From: Sporothrix humicola
Lineage: Eukaryota > Ascomycota > Sordariomycetes > Ophiostomatales > Ophiostomataceae
Direction: 5' to 3'
NCBI GenBank assembly: GCA_021396245.1
Contig: WNYE01000048.1
Coordinates: 1 to 64,000 of the forward strand
DNA length: 64,000 nt
In this document: in pieces, positions 1 through 13,019 of the stretch
Position numbering within the stretch: position 1 is the stretch's first letter
How the letters are laid out: the number at the start of each line of letters is the position of its first letter
Program-made: the position numbers and the translations under genes
The notes under the pieces: generated by a model
Database searches by the model: none
What the model was told of the DNA's origin: nothing
Seen by the model: the letters and a program-made list of their open reading frames with translations, nothing else

Positions 1-135
1 TTTAGTCCTTTAGTCTACGTAAGAATTTTTACTTTAGTCTTAGTCTATGCCCGGACTAAAGAGAACTAATTTGTATAAGACTAAGGTGCGTATTAGTTAG
101 TCTTAGTCCGGGGGTGGACTAAGACTAAAGACTAA
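1..135. repeat. TTAGTC/GACTAA hexamer cluster with hairpin
   Basis: About eleven copies of TTAGTC or its complement GACTAA lie within 135 bp. A perfect 13-bp stem with a 6-nt loop occupies 97-128 (arm TTAGTCTTAGTCC). A second, shorter inverted pair is CTTTAGTC at 32-39 with GACTAAAG at 54-61. The density is far above anything elsewhere in the window. It may be the terminal part of a DNA transposon or MITE, or a local satellite. The left side is cut by the window edge, so neither reading can be settled. Confidence 0.6.
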
Positions 136-1355
136 TTTCGCAACCCTGGTGAAAAGGGACCAAGTCGAGCGCGGACCGAACAGTCCGCTGGCCAAGGCTT
201 GGGACACGGCGCGTGGGAGACATTTTTTTTGCAAAATGAGAGAACGCTCAAGCTGATTTGCAATTAGTATTACAAGATACGATCCAAAGATGACGATGAA
301 TTTGAAGAATGGCTGAGAAATTGAAGAGAGAAATGACCAGAAAATGGACAAGGTGACCCCCATGAAATCGCTGAAATTGTCCGAGCGTTGTCCCGCGCGT
401 CTTTTGTTTCGTGTCTTTTTTTCTGCGGTTTTCTCTCTCATCGTCGCCCCGCCATGGCGGTTCGCAGTTTACGGTTCGTTGCAGACCTCCGTATGCGCTT
501 TTGTCCAGGCGGGCGCGTCAGCCGCCCTTTTTTTATTCTCATTTTATTTGTGAGAAGAGAGAAAAGAAAAAAAAAGTTCGGGGAACGGAGTATTAGGCAG
601 CTCAGGTGCATCGTATGAAACGGTGTAAGTTGTGGGGTGAACCGTGTGAAATGGGGAGAAATGGGCGAAAGTGCAGACCAGCAATATGCCCGATGTTGAT
701 CTGTCTCTCTTCTGCCTCTTTGCCTTGATTCTTTTCTGCCATTCTTTTCTTCTTCTTTGCCTGCCAAGGGGACATGCACTTTTCTGCCTTCTCTAAGCAA
801 TGAAAGAGACCCCCACGGGCCTCTCACAAGACAGATCAGAAGAGGTAGTGAACGGCACAACAGATCCATACGAGTAAACACGTATCAAGTCAAATAATGG
901 GGACACAAACGGAAATGTAAAGTGTAGAACCAGAAACGGTCGAGACAAGAGGCTCAGCGGCCAAGTCTTGCTCAGTCAGTCTTGTATTGGTGTAATGTGT
1001 ATCGGTCTTGCTTCTCTTCCACCGGATTCCTCCACGGCGGCGATGATCATGAACTCGTAAACAGAAATGCAAAACGCAAATGTGGACAAAAATAGAAAGG
1101 GCAAAGCCGACAGTCTTGAGTGGCAGAAGAACAATGCAGTTGATGCCAAAACAGAAAGCTGATGAAAAAGCAAACGCAACAAAAAAAGCAAATCAAATGC
1201 GTGAACAAAAAGCAAATGTATGCGCCCTCTGGGGGACAATTGTGCCCGGTCCTCCCGATTCCTTTCTTCCCAAAGCCCTTTTCCCTGCTGAAAACACTTT
1301 TCCTTGTTGTAAACCCCAATGCTTTTTTTATGGTTGTTGTCCAATGTCTGAGTAT
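136..1355. other. intergenic, no gene recognised
   Basis: Only short open frames of low-complexity composition occur here, none with a recognisable domain or convincing start context. The stretch next to 1356 is expected to hold the 3' UTR of the small minus-strand gene. Confidence 0.5.
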
Positions 1356-1703
1356 TTACTCAAAGACAACCTCGTGCCAGTCGTGCTTGCTCTCGTCAAG
1401 GTGCTCGCCCCAGTGGACAGGACCGAGCTTGAGAATCCGGACACCAGAGCTGCCGTTGCTGCTTAGGCTCGAGCTGCGGCGCTGCTTAGCATCGACAGCA
1501 GCAGCGGCGGTCTCGACGGGAGCGGCAGCAGCGGCGGCAACAGGGGCAGCATCGGTCTCGGGGACAGACGCCTTGCGCTGGGGGTACGAGCTCGACGTGG
1601 CCGGGGCCAGAGACAGGAAGAACGAGGGCTGGACGTCGTTGGCGGGCGCAAAGTTCTTGGCCTGGCCGGCAAGGACGGCGACTTCTTCGGGAGAGGACGA
1701 CAT
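1356..1703 (-). CDS. small conserved fungal protein of unknown function (115 aa)
   Basis: Single-exon frame of 115 residues. The start at 1703 was chosen because it is the only ATG that follows a short A/C-rich leader (CACAATG context) and a TATA-like element about 60 bp upstream. The residues upstream of it in the same frame look like translated UTR. The protein has an acidic N-terminus, an Ala/Val-rich middle (about 50-72), a basic Arg-Arg plus poly-Ser patch (about 74-85) and a C-terminal block around LKLGPVHWGE that looks conserved. There is no signal peptide or membrane segment. I do not recognise a function. The RRSSS stretch is a plausible kinase target. It is probably a small cytosolic or nuclear protein. 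Confidence 0.6.
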   Translation of the reverse strand: MSSSPEEVAVLAGQAKNFAPANDVQPSFFLSLAPATSSSYPQRKASVPETDAAPVAAAAAAPVETAAAAVDAKQRRSSSLSSNGSSGVRILKLGPVHWGEHLDESKHDWHEVVFE

Positions 1704-1758
1704 TGTGATATGTGTTGTGTGTTGTGAATAAAAAAAAGTATTTGTGTTTGTGTGGGTG

Positions 1759-1766
1759 TTTATAAA
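1759..1766 (-). promoter_or_regulatory. TATA-like element for the 115-aa gene
   Basis: Palindromic TTTATAAA lies 56 bp upstream of the ATG at 1703. It is followed by an A/C-rich leader with a pyrimidine tract, typical of a fungal core promoter. The short spacing implies a short 5' UTR. Confidence 0.35.
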
Positions 1767-4700
1767 AGGTAGGAGATGTGGTTGAAGATGGCGAGATGTT
1801 TGATTTTGGAGTGGAGAGTGTTGCTTGGTGTAGAAAAGAAAGAATGAAGAGGAAAGGAGGAATATCAAAAAACAATGTGGACAAAGAAAGGGGGCAGAGG
1901 GCAGTTATAAACAATCCAAGGAGGGCCTGTATACTTTGGTAAGGAAATTCTCGTGTATCAGGAGAGCACTCGTGTAATTCACAGCCCGGCTATAGCGCCC
2001 GTCTAGTCTCGTTGCAAGGTAGTGTCTGGGAAGGAAAGTCTTGGTCTGGGGAAGAAAGGAAGGCCAGTGATGCAGAAAAAGAAAAAGGAAAATAATATCC
2101 TGTTTAAGAACAGAGTGAAAGAGCCAGAGGCACGACAAGAGACGGGGGATCGCTGAGGAGCACACAATATGCCTGTAGTGCTTCCGTAATTCAGCCCTTT
2201 TATTTTATGTATTTTATTTCTTATATTTCGCCCCCTTTATCTCCCTTTCCTCTTACTCCTTCCTTCTTTCTCTCACTATGAGAAATGAGAAGAAAGCAGT
2301 GACGGGGGAGATCTGCTGTCTCACTGCACTTGTCAGAAGAAAGAGACGGAGAGAGAATAGACGAGAAAGCGAAAATAGACGAGAAAGCGAAAAAATGGGT
2401 TGCTGACAGACCCCCCTAGTGTTGGACTGTTGTCAGTTCTGATAGCGCCAAAACGGTCCAATTCAGGCCACACAGCTCCCAGCAGACCAAAAAGGTCCAT
2501 ATAACCGAACAAACACAAATGGCATTGGGAATTTTGGGAATTTTAGTTCCCGCTTGGCCTGTCAGGGGACAGTGGATCTCTCGGACTTGCTGGTGTATTT
2601 TTTGTTCCCTTTGACTTCTGTTCTTCGGTGTTTCCCATTTTCTTTTCGCCTTCTCTTTTGTCTTTTTTTGACCCCGTGGACCATGGTGGATGGGTGTCTC
2701 TTTAGAAGAATAGAAGACTGTGAGAGCAAAGCCAAAGCGCTGGCTCCGCTGTCCTTGCAATGTGGAACGTGGTACACCCCGCCGCCTCTGTTCCTCGCCT
2801 TGACGCTCTGAAAATGAAAAATGAATACACAAATAAAGATGAAGAAAAAGAGAAAGAAGAAAAAAAGAATGGTACTTGTGGCATTGTCGACTCGTCATTG
2901 AATACGACGTAATGGCCCGTACGACTTTCATTTTCACATGTGGGCGGACCGTGGAAAGTGATCGCAGATTGCAACAAGAGCCAAGCTGATGGGAGGGGCA
3001 GTCCGTCAGACCCTGTAAATTACAGAAACACAAGCTGCGTGCTCGTACGCACGAAGGTAAAGAATAAAAAAGGAAGAAAAAAAGAAAGAAAAGAAAATAC
3101 ATCAAGGCAGCTCGCCATCCACATGACAGTTGGTCATCCATCTCAGGTCAGCACTGGACGACATGAAAAGTTTGGACAGCCACGTCCGTCTCAACCGGCC
3201 AGGGGGAGAGGCGGCCGCCTAGCCGCCCAAAAACACACGTGGGGTTGCCATTGGCAGAAGCCCGCTTGACCACAGAACAATATTGACAAAAGAAACCAGA
3301 GAACGCCAGAACACCACACAAATCCAAAGCTCATCACAAAGTTGTGCAACAAATATGAGAGGGAAAAACTGGACTACTCCTCCGTAGAAAATGAAAGACA
3401 GGCCAGCTGGCATACGGATAGCCACGGATAGCCGCGCTCACCGCTCACTTTGAGAGTGACCCCCGCGGCCTCTGCTGCTTGCAATGGGTCTGGAAGGGGG
3501 CGAGGGGATCAGACAACAAAACAGAAAAGAAACAAAAATTATGGTCAAAAGGGACAAGTAAAATAAGTATGAACATGAAAAATAAAATGAGATAAAATGC
3601 AGACTCTGTAGACGACCATATGGGCCGGGCATAAACAAGGGGATAGAGGGGCAGTGAACTCAACTGCCAACGCTTGGAACTTCCCCATCTCAGGAGCCCA
3701 CCTTCCTGTGATGCGGGCGCGCCTGTGAAGGATGAAGGTGATATTCACCTACAAAAGCTGCGAGAACACTTGTGTCGCTGCTGCCTCGTGTCCTGCTTCC
3801 CCTTGTCCCTGGCCAGCTTCACTATCTCGTGCTTGCTCTCGACAAAAATGCAGATAACGTCGCCATCCTTGTGGAGAAAGGGGCACGAGACAAACACAGA
3901 AGCTTCGATTTAGACTATCCGTCTGTGATTTCCACCAGCTCGGGTCTATCAATCTTGTCAACAAGACGCTTGATTGGGCATCTCGGTACAAAGAAGAAGA
4001 TTTTCCGGGAGCTATGACGAAAGTCGTAGCAAGGAAGGCGTATGTATGTCTCGAAAATAGATGTGTACTTTGTGCCTGCTTGTAAATTTTGATTTTCGTC
4101 TCGTCTTTGGACATGTATCTTTGTCGACTGGTCATGGGCGAAAGGAACGAAAAGGAACAAAAAAAAAAGGAACCCATGAGCCCTGGCAGCGCGCTAGGAT
4201 CAGCCAGGAAGGCCAACAAGAAGCCAGCAGGCGCGGACGCGTTCCAGTCCAGACACAAACAGGCCCGTCCTGCTTTTTGCGGGGTGTGACCGGGGCAGCC
4301 ATTCGTCGCCCGTCGTATCTGTGTGCGTTTGTGGCTCTCACTCGCTGTCTCGACCAGAAGACATGACGAGCTAGGGCCTAAAAGAGCCTGCGATCGCACC
4401 ACCGCATGATCTGTGCTTGTCATGGGGGCCTTCTCGGGTGGGCGCGCCGGGGGTATCTGGGACCCTGGGGTGCCTGAGAGGATGGGGGCGATGCCATTGA
4501 TTCAGCTTACTCTTTTCCATCTAGAGCTGCGATATCTTTTCTCTCCTTCTGCTTTCGTATCACCTCTTGGTCTTCCCAATTTTTCGTTTCTTATCTTTGT
4601 TGTGCCCATCTTCTCTTGCGATTGCCATTGCGCATTTTGCCTTGTGTATTCGTGCTGTTGACCTTTATCACCGATCAGGCAATGATTTCAATGTCCTAAA

Positions 4701-7627
4701 AGCCAATGACAGGAGACATTCCCGAGGCTAGCCGGCAAACTAAGGCCAAAGGCGACAAGAATAAGCACCGCGAGGATCCGGGGCTGTCATTAACCGTGGC
4801 TTGCTTTGGAGAAAAGCAGCACCGTCTGGAGACGGACAAAAACTCGTCGCGTCAATTCTGGGGGAGAGAAAAAAAATACGAAACAGAAAAAAAAGAGGGC
4901 TGGTAGAAGAAAACAAACCGTGCACTAGAAAAAAATAGAAGCCGGGGGAGGGGCAATCGGGGAAGGTCAAAGAATCAGACACCAAAAGCAGAAATGCATT
5001 ATCTCTTTTCTCGTCAGTTGACCGACGCCAGAGAACTCTCTGGTTCCATTCCTTTGCCCAGGCACCTGGACCGTTCGTCCTCCTCATGTATCATGCATCA
5101 CGCAGCAGCTCGCCACAATCTCGTAAATACTTCGCACAGAGGATGACTTGGGCACTGTCAGGGTTTCGTCTCCGCACTGAATCAGTCCAGTTGGCTGCAG
5201 AGATACGCTCAAAGGAACACTTGTAGAGCAGACGACAGAAAGAGGAAAAGCGAATATCTCGGGGCGGATCTTCACGGCCCCTGTCTCTCTTTTCTCTTTG
5301 TGTGCGTTTTGTGAGGTCACCGGTTTTATTTTCCGACCAGCACAGGCGCCAGTTCGCACGTGAGCGCCGCGGTACTTCAATTGTACTGCAAGTTACCGTC
5401 TCGGCCGGGGTCGAATCTCTTTTTTTCCTCTGCCGGGCCTCGTGATTACAAGCGCATGTGAGCTTCTGGATTGGGGCGCAGGGCTGGCGTGGCCCAGTTG
5501 GGACTTTATTGTCTTCTCGATAATGCTCTGAATCAGTTTGAATGTTCTTTCCCCCAAAACCACCAGAGATTCACAACTTACATAGACACGCAATTGCGTT
5601 CTGCCTTTTCTTGAATAAGCATGTGCGAGCTTGGTAGGTCGATGCGCCGTGTATAGCTTTGCCTGCAGTTGGGGGTGTTGACGACCCAACCTATCATTTG
5701 ATATTGTTCATGGCCCTCGCTATGGTCAATTGGTCCAGAGTGCGCATCTGAAGAGCTCGGAGATGCGCGGCTCAAGGAATTGTGCGATGGAGGCGTGGAA
5801 GAAAGATCATGATGGTTCGACGTACGACTTCCTGCGAGAAGTATGCAAGAAAGAAGTGTGTCTAGATGCACAGGGAGATGCATCAAAGAAAGTTTTCATG
5901 CTGAAAGAGGGTGTGAGGACCGTAAAGTAAAGTCCATGCTGATTGTTGACCATGGTACGATGGCATGATGGACGTGTACCCCTCCGGGTCGCATCGAATG
6001 TCCTGATTGGGAGAGCTACAATAAGAGTAGCGAAAAGGGTGTGCTGCCGTATCGTAGCTGTCGTTCTGGTTGGACTGATTTTGTTGACATGTAAGAAACT
6101 TCCTCGCAGGATTCAGTTTTTGTTGAAGAAAAGGGGGGAGGAAATTCGGACAGAGACACAATTGTGATACATGTTGGAAGTTACGAATTTTAACAGAACA
6201 GGAAGGGCCTTCCGAGCTGGCAGTTGTTGTTCCTTCCACATTTATTTATATTCATGCCGACAGGAGCCCTTTCCTACTTTCAGCAACGATCTTGACACAA
6301 AAGGAGCAACCGCCACAATCAGCACAATTGGATTGGGGAGGAAGGTGCATCCGAGCATTTACGGCATCTACGGTCATCACATATCAGAGTGGCAGGATTT
6401 TCAAGATGGAAAGAAGCATAGGGTCTCGTTTTTATATATCAAGATATAATAGGAAAGAGCAAAGAACGAAGAGTGCATCACTTATAGAAAGAGCGCACGT
6501 CGATAAAAATCAAAAACAGAGCAAAGTAAAAGCAAACGAGTAAACATAGTAGACAGGAGGATCTTGCCAGCCCGTCGGCATAGTCTCAAAGGCAAAACAA
6601 AACTCCAAACTCAATACCTCCAAAAGCATACCTCCAAAAGCGTGTGTCAATCTGTGGTAGAAAAAGAAACAAAAACATCACACATCACATCCATCACACG
6701 GTTGCTCCTTCCCGTCCTGGCGATTCCCGGCCCCCTTGGATTGTTGTCTCTAGGTGCGGTCAGGTCGTCGTTCGGTCTAGTCGCTCTTTCTGCGTTGATT
6801 CTTTTTTTTTTTTTTTTTTGTAATCGTTTGTCTTTTTTGGTTCATCGTTCTCGGCCTGCGGGCGGTTTTTGGCTCAATCTGGTCTGGGGTGCTCCTTTCC
6901 TCCAGGTCAACCGCAGCCGTTCACACTCCTAACTCCTGCCTGCCCCTTTTTTTCTAAGATACATTGGAAACGATGGAAATCAATGAAAATCAAAGTTCCT
7001 TCCTTGTGTGTCCCCCTTATCCTTCGCGAAATAAGCCTCGGTGGGCCTGTTAGTTGCTTCCCGTTTGGACGAGTCGCAGATATAGTACATAAAGTGAAGG
7101 AAGGAAGAGAAGTAGGAGACAAAGTCAGAGACACTGCCTTCACCACTGATTCTCTCCTCTTTCACACATATTTTTGGAGTGAGAAAGAAAATATAAGAAC
7201 GCGCAAGAAAACACAAACGCAAAAGCAAAGGCAGAAAAGCAAATCGATATCTCTTTCCGGTCGCTATCAGATTTTTTTGGTGTGAAACCTCCTGCCTTTT
7301 TGACAAAGAGAAGAAGGGTTAAAGGAAATAAAAAGACAATGCGAAAATAAGAGGTCTTTCTCTATTGGGTTGTATTTGTGACAGGGGATTTTTAGAAGAA
7401 AGAAGAAATTGGAAAATGCGATAAAAAAGACGTGCAGGAAAGCAAAGGTGTAAATGCACAGAGACCCAACCGGACAAAACCCTGTTTGTCGAAATAGAAT
7501 AAAAAGAGATTTGAAAATAGTAAGAAAAGACACTGGATGAAACCGGACAAATTAGAGAATAGATGATGGAAAACAAGCGAGAGAGAAAAACAAGCAAGGC
7601 TAAGAACAGCAACTAATAAAAACACAA
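1767..7627. other. 5.9-kb region without a recognisable gene
   Basis: Lies between the promoter side of the 115-aa gene and the 3' end of RPB1. All open frames are short, low-complexity and mutually overlapping, and none shows a family motif. The DNA has purine/pyrimidine-rich runs, an 18-bp tandem duplication at 2357-2392 and a T-run of about 18 at 6804-6821. No intron-linked exons of a known protein were found on either strand. Non-coding transcripts cannot be excluded. Confidence 0.5.
2357..2392. repeat. 18-bp tandem duplication
   Basis: Two perfect adjacent copies of an 18-bp unit beginning AATAGACGAG, in non-coding DNA. Probably replication slippage. Confidence 0.7.
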
Positions 7628-10600
7628 TTAATGATTGTTCGAAGAAGAAGTGGGAGAGTACGAGTTCTGTCCCGGCGGGCCACGACCAGGCGTTCTGGGA
7701 GAGAACGTTGGCGACGTCGGCGAGTAGCTGGGGCTTGTCGGCGACCCTTGCTGGTTGGGCGATCGCTGGAACGTGGGGCTCGTAGGAGAGTACGCCTCGG
7801 GCGACGTCGGCGACCATGTGGGAGAGGCCGGGGAGTACGACGGGCTCGTTGCGTGGATGTTGGGCGAAGCCGGGCTGTAGTTGGGGCTGGCCGGCGAGTA
7901 CGAGGGCGACGTCGGCGAGTTGAACTGGGCAGGCGACGTCGGAGAGTAGTGGCGCGCAGCCGAGGGCGAGGCGGGCGAGTAGCTTGGCGACGTCGGGCTG
8001 TAGTTGGGGCTTGTCGGGCGCATCATGGGCGACGTGGGAGAGAATGACGGCGACGACGGGCTGAACTGCGGCGACGACGCGAAACGGCCACCCATATCCA
8101 TCATTGGCGACGTAGGCGAGTAGCCCTGGGCCGGCGACGACGGCGAGTAGCTGCCATAGCCGCTGCTGAACGGAGACGTGGGCGACGTGCTGAAGGGGCT
8201 TGTCGGCCGAGGGCTTGCGCCCGAGTAGCCGCCAATGCCGCCGAAGCCAGCGCCGCCGTACTCAGTTCCCAGGCCGCCAGCAGGCGTCTCGGAGCCAGCA
8301 CCCATGATGGGCGAGAAGTTGCCCATGGCCGGCGAGCTGATGCTGAGGTAGCCTGAGTCGGCCATTGGCGAGCCCGTGTCGTACGGCGTGGCAGCACCCT
8401 CGAGCTGGCTGCCCTTGACCGTGAGGCCAGGCATCAGGCCCATGCGCGAGTTGTCCGAAATGACCGTCTCGAGCATCTTGGGGTCCAGGAGCACCTCAAA
8501 GTGGCCAGTGCCCATGGGAGCCAGCTGGCCCAGCATGACGTTCTCCGAGATACCGCGGCAGTCGTCAAGCTCGCCGACGGCGGCAGCCTCGAGCAGAATC
8601 TCGACCGTCTCCTCGAAGGAACAACGCATGAGCGCACCAGTGTCGGCGCGGTTGATACCGTGACGCGTGACGGCCGCGATGCTACCGCGGTAGGTCATGA
8701 CGTCGACAAGCAGAGCCAGATGGCGGTGGTTGACGTACGAACCGTCAAAGGACAGCACAGTCGTCAGCTCACGCAACAGCGTGGAACGGGCAGCCTCGAT
8801 ACCGAAGACGTCGACGACCTGGTGCAGGTCGTTGGTGTAGGTGCGCTTGGGGTCGACACCGTCCACAGCCAGCACAGCACGCAGGGCAGAACCCTCCGTG
8901 TCCAGGTACCAGGCCGTGCAGCGCGGGTCGTCCTTGGCGGCAAGCAGGGCGTCGTCCTCCGTGGTGATCAGCATCGTGTCCTTGTTGAGGAAAGCACGCT
9001 CGATGCCGGGCACACCACGCATGGTCAGGGTGTCGAGCAGATGCGTCTCGAGACGCTTGAGCATGACGTCGTCCTCGAGCTGGCCGTCCTCGTCCTTCTC
9101 GTCCGACTGGCGGACCGTCCGGATGCGGATGACCTGTTCGTCGGCGTTGTTATCGCTGAAGACGACGCCCAGATCACTCGGGTACTCCTCCTTGATGCGG
9201 GTGGCGACGTCCTCAATGGACAGGCCCTTATCGAGCATCTTCTGGCGGTCGAGGGTGATACGCAGCATCCACCGGGACTGCTGGTCCAGGTTGGTGGCCA
9301 CATCCTCGGGAATCAGGAAGTAGGACTCGAGCATGTTCTCGTCCTCGGCAATGTTGGTCCACCGCACGTCGGGGTCGTAGTAGATCTCCGTCACAGCCGT
9401 CACCGACCGCAGGTTGGTGTGCTCGACAATGCTACGAAGCTCCTTGGCGCGCTCCTGCGTTGGGTGGCGGCCATCCTCGTCGTCCAGGTAGACAAGCATA
9501 GACGGCGTCTTGATGTTGCTGGCCACGTTGAGAATTTCCTTGAGACGCGGCACACCGAGCGTGACGTTCTTGGAAGACACACCAGCGAAATGGAACGTGT
9601 TCAGCGTCATCTGCGTGGCGGGCTCACCAATGGACTGCGCAGCCAGCACGCCGACCATCTCGCCAGGATTGACCATGGCGCGTGCCCAGCGGCTGCTGAG
9701 CTCGCCAATGATGTGCTCAAAGGCCAGGCGCGTCAGGCGGAGGTCGACAGCAAGGCGCTTGTAGGCCAGACGCGAGCGCAGCTGTGCCTTGATGAGGATC
9801 GTCGCGCTCTTGTCGGCCTCGAGCGAGATGGGGTCGCCACCGCGCACGACAACCATGTTGTCGAGGACCTTCTTGACCGCTGGGATGACGTCCTGGGGAC
9901 GCAGGTCACTGCGCTGGGCATCATCCAGCTTGAACAGCTTCTGCGCCGAGTTGATGATACGTACAATGTTGAGCGGCAGCTGCATCATCTCCTCGTCCTT
10001 CTTGCCCAGGATGTTGGTCAGGCGCTTCTTGCTGACGGAGCGGATCAGCTCGCGGTCAGCCATCAGAGCCTCATACTCCGTGTCAAGCAGCTCCTGTGCC
10101 TCAGGGTCACCCGAGATCTCGTTGGCATACTCGAGAGCGTCCAGAGCAGACGAGCGCGTCGGGCTCATGACATCCAGGCGGAAGCGCTTCTCGTAGGCAG
10201 CAAGCGACATGTTGATGAAGTCCATGCGCTGCTCCTCGATCTTGGCACCATCGAGACCGTCCTCGCCGTAGATGAACTGGATAACGTCGCCGAGCGAGTT
10301 GCGGACAGTGCCGTCGTACTTGGCGCTGACGTCTTCCAGAGCCTTGACCAGACGACGCTGGATGTAACCGGTTTCGGCAGTCTTGACAGCCGTGTCAATC
10401 AGACCCTCACGACCAGCCATGGCGTGGAAGAAGAACTCGGTGGGCGTCAAGCCACGCAGGTACGAGTTCTCGACGAAACCACGGGCCTCGGGCGAGTAGT
10501 CGTCCTTGGTGAAATGGGGCAGGGTGCGGTACTTGAAGCCAAAGGGAATACGGCGACCTTCGACAATCTGCTGACCGACCAGGGCCGTCATCTGCGAAAT

Positions 10601-13019
10601 GTTGATGGACGAACCCTTGGAACCGGAACGAGCCATGGTGACGGCGTTGTTCAGATCCTTCAAACTTTCCTGTGTCGTGGTACCGGCCTTGTCACGAGCC
10701 GTGTTGAGCGCCTTGGAGACCTTGTTTTCGAACGTCTCACGGATGTTCATACCGGGCAGAGCCTCCAGCTCGTTGGCCGTGGCCTGAGCAGTGAGCTGAC
10801 GCACCTCCTCCTTCTGCTCGTCAATCTGCGCCTGGACCATCTCAATGGTCTTCTTGTCGGGAATAGTGTCACCAATGCCGATACTGTGGCCGTTGTGCAG
10901 CAGCCAGTAGTTCACGACCCGCTGGCAACCGTTGAGGAACGCCATGGCAGCGTCGGAGCCAAGCTCGTTGTAGCAAATATGGATAATACCGCCACCGCTG
11001 GCACCAACAATCTTCTTCGTCATCAGACCGTACATGAGCTCACCGGTCTGGATCAGAATACCGTCGTCCTTGAGCGCCATGTCGTCGTTTCCGGCCTTCA
11101 AGCTGACCGTCTTGGGAATCACAAGACTCATGATCTGCTTGCCAGTCCAGCGAGGACGCGGCTTGACAATGGCAGGGTTGGGGATCACGCCATCCCACTC
11201 GGGCACCCACAGCATGATGTCCATGACCTGCTCCTTGGTGAGGAACACATCACGACGGCAGAGCTTGTACGCGCCTGCCAGCGTATCCTGGACAATACCC
11301 ATCAGGGGACCGTTCCGCTGGGGAGAAACAATGTTGAGCGGCACCATGCACAGCTCCTTGACCTCAGCACGAGTTTCCTCGGTCTGCGGCACGTGCAGGT
11401 TCATCTCGTCACCGTCGAAATCGGCGTTGTAGGGAGACGTCACCGACAGGTTCAGACGGAAAGTGGAGTAGGGCATGACACGGACACGATGACCCATCAT
11501 GGACTCCTTGTGCAGCGACGGCTGACGATTGAAGATGATGTAGTCACCATCAATCAGATGACGCTCGACCTTCCAGCCGTACTCGAGAGAGATCTGGCCA
11601 GCGCGACGGTGATGACGCAGATCAATACGTGTGCCGTCAGAGCGGATCACGTACTTGGCACCTGGATGCTCATTGGGACCGTTCTGCACCAGCTGGTGGA
11701 GACGGCTGATGTTGTATGGTGTAACGGTCTCGGGGTAGGTGAGTGTCCGTGCAATACTGCGCGGCACACCGACCTCGTCGAGCGAGATGTTGGCGTCACC
11801 CGTGATGACAGTACGTGCCGAGAAATCGACACGCTTACCCATCAGGTTACCACGAAGACGACCCTCCTTGCCCTTGAGACGAGCGCGAATGGCCTTGACA
11901 GGACGGCCACTCTTCTGCAGAGCACGCGGGATGGCGGCAATGTCGTTGTCCATGTAGGTGGCAACGTGGTACTGCAGGAGCTGCTCAAAATCGGAAGAAA
12001 TGTGAGCAGGCGAGCCCTCTTCAATAGCCTGCCGAACATTGGCGTTTGCGCGAATGATATCACCCAACTTGAAGGTCAAATCATCCTCGTTGCGCATGCC
12101 AGTGCCTGTTCCGTCCATCGAGATACTGGGACGCACAGGTGGGGGCGGCACAGGAAGAACTGTGATCACCATCCACTCCGGGCGAGCGTAGTCGACATTC
12201 AGGCCCATGTCACGAATATCGGAAGTGCTGATCCGGCGCATGATGTTGAGGGCCATCTCGGCCGTGAGCATCTTCTTCTCCTTCACCTTTCCGCCCTCGT
12301 CACGCTCCACCTCGTAGTGGGCCCACAGTTGCAGACCTGTCTGGCGCACCGCAGGCTGACTGTTGCCACAACCGCCATGGTTGTGGGGGGCCATCTTGCC
12401 GAGCTTACCAGCCGAGTTGGGATCAAAATCATCGTCGTTCTCCGACTTTGACTCATTGTCGCAACGCTTCTTCTTCTTGCAGCACTCCCAAACGCGCTGG
12501 AACCGAGCCTTCGGGTCGCGTGTTCTCACAGCAGCCTCAAACTCAGGGTCCGACTGTAACAGGGGTGAAAAAGAAGAAGTTCAGATTAGCACAAATTCAC
12601 ACAGAAATAAAGTAAGAAACCCAAAAACAAATCCAAGGGGGATTTTGCTCTCAAGTACTAACCCGATCGGCGAGAACCATGCTGCAGTTGTGGCAGACGA
12701 TCTCCAAGACCTTCTTGGTCTTCTTGATGAAACCCGGGTGGAACACGGGTTTGGCCAACTCGATATGGCCAAAGTGGCCGGGACACTCAGACATGTTTTC
12801 GGTACATGTCTGGCACTTGAAACCGCGGTCGACGGAACCCAGATGGGGGTCGTTGACACCGGCCTCGCGCGGCTTTGTCTTCGTGTCGTCCATTGCCTCC
12901 GGATACTGAACGTGAACGACACTCATGCTCTTGATCTCCTCGGGAGACAGCATACCAAACTGGATCTCCTCAATCGTCTTGAGGGGCGCACTCGAGTGCG
13001 CAAAGTAGAGGTTGGCCAT
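7628..13019 (-). CDS. RPB1: RNA polymerase II largest subunit
   Basis: Catalytic subunit of nuclear RNA polymerase II. Exons are complement(12663..13019) and complement(7628..12553), giving 1760 aa, close to the usual fungal length. The 109-bp intron starts GTTAGT and ends ACAG. The join is phase 0 and rebuilds the conserved clamp region. The start MANLYFAHS matches known N-termini. Visible features are the N-terminal zinc site (CQTC..., CPGHFGHIEL), the catalytic Mg motif NADFDGDEMNLH near residue 493, the bridge-helix/trigger-loop block (GEPATQMTLNTFHFAG), and a C-terminal domain from about residue 1563. The CTD has about thirteen [YFW]SPxSP units separated by irregular spacers, and only one exact YSPTSPS. 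A very long antisense frame across this gene is a codon-composition shadow. Confidence 0.98.

Noticed and set aside
5409..5430. GGGTCGAATC followed by a T-run, resembling a tRNA 3' end with terminator
   Set aside because: The T-run begins immediately after the box, leaving no room for T-stem and acceptor strand; no A box upstream.
8501..12451. 1316-codon open frame antisense to RPB1
   Set aside because: Its sequence mirrors RPB1 codon composition and contains no domain. Strong codon bias in a long GC-rich gene commonly leaves the opposite strand open.
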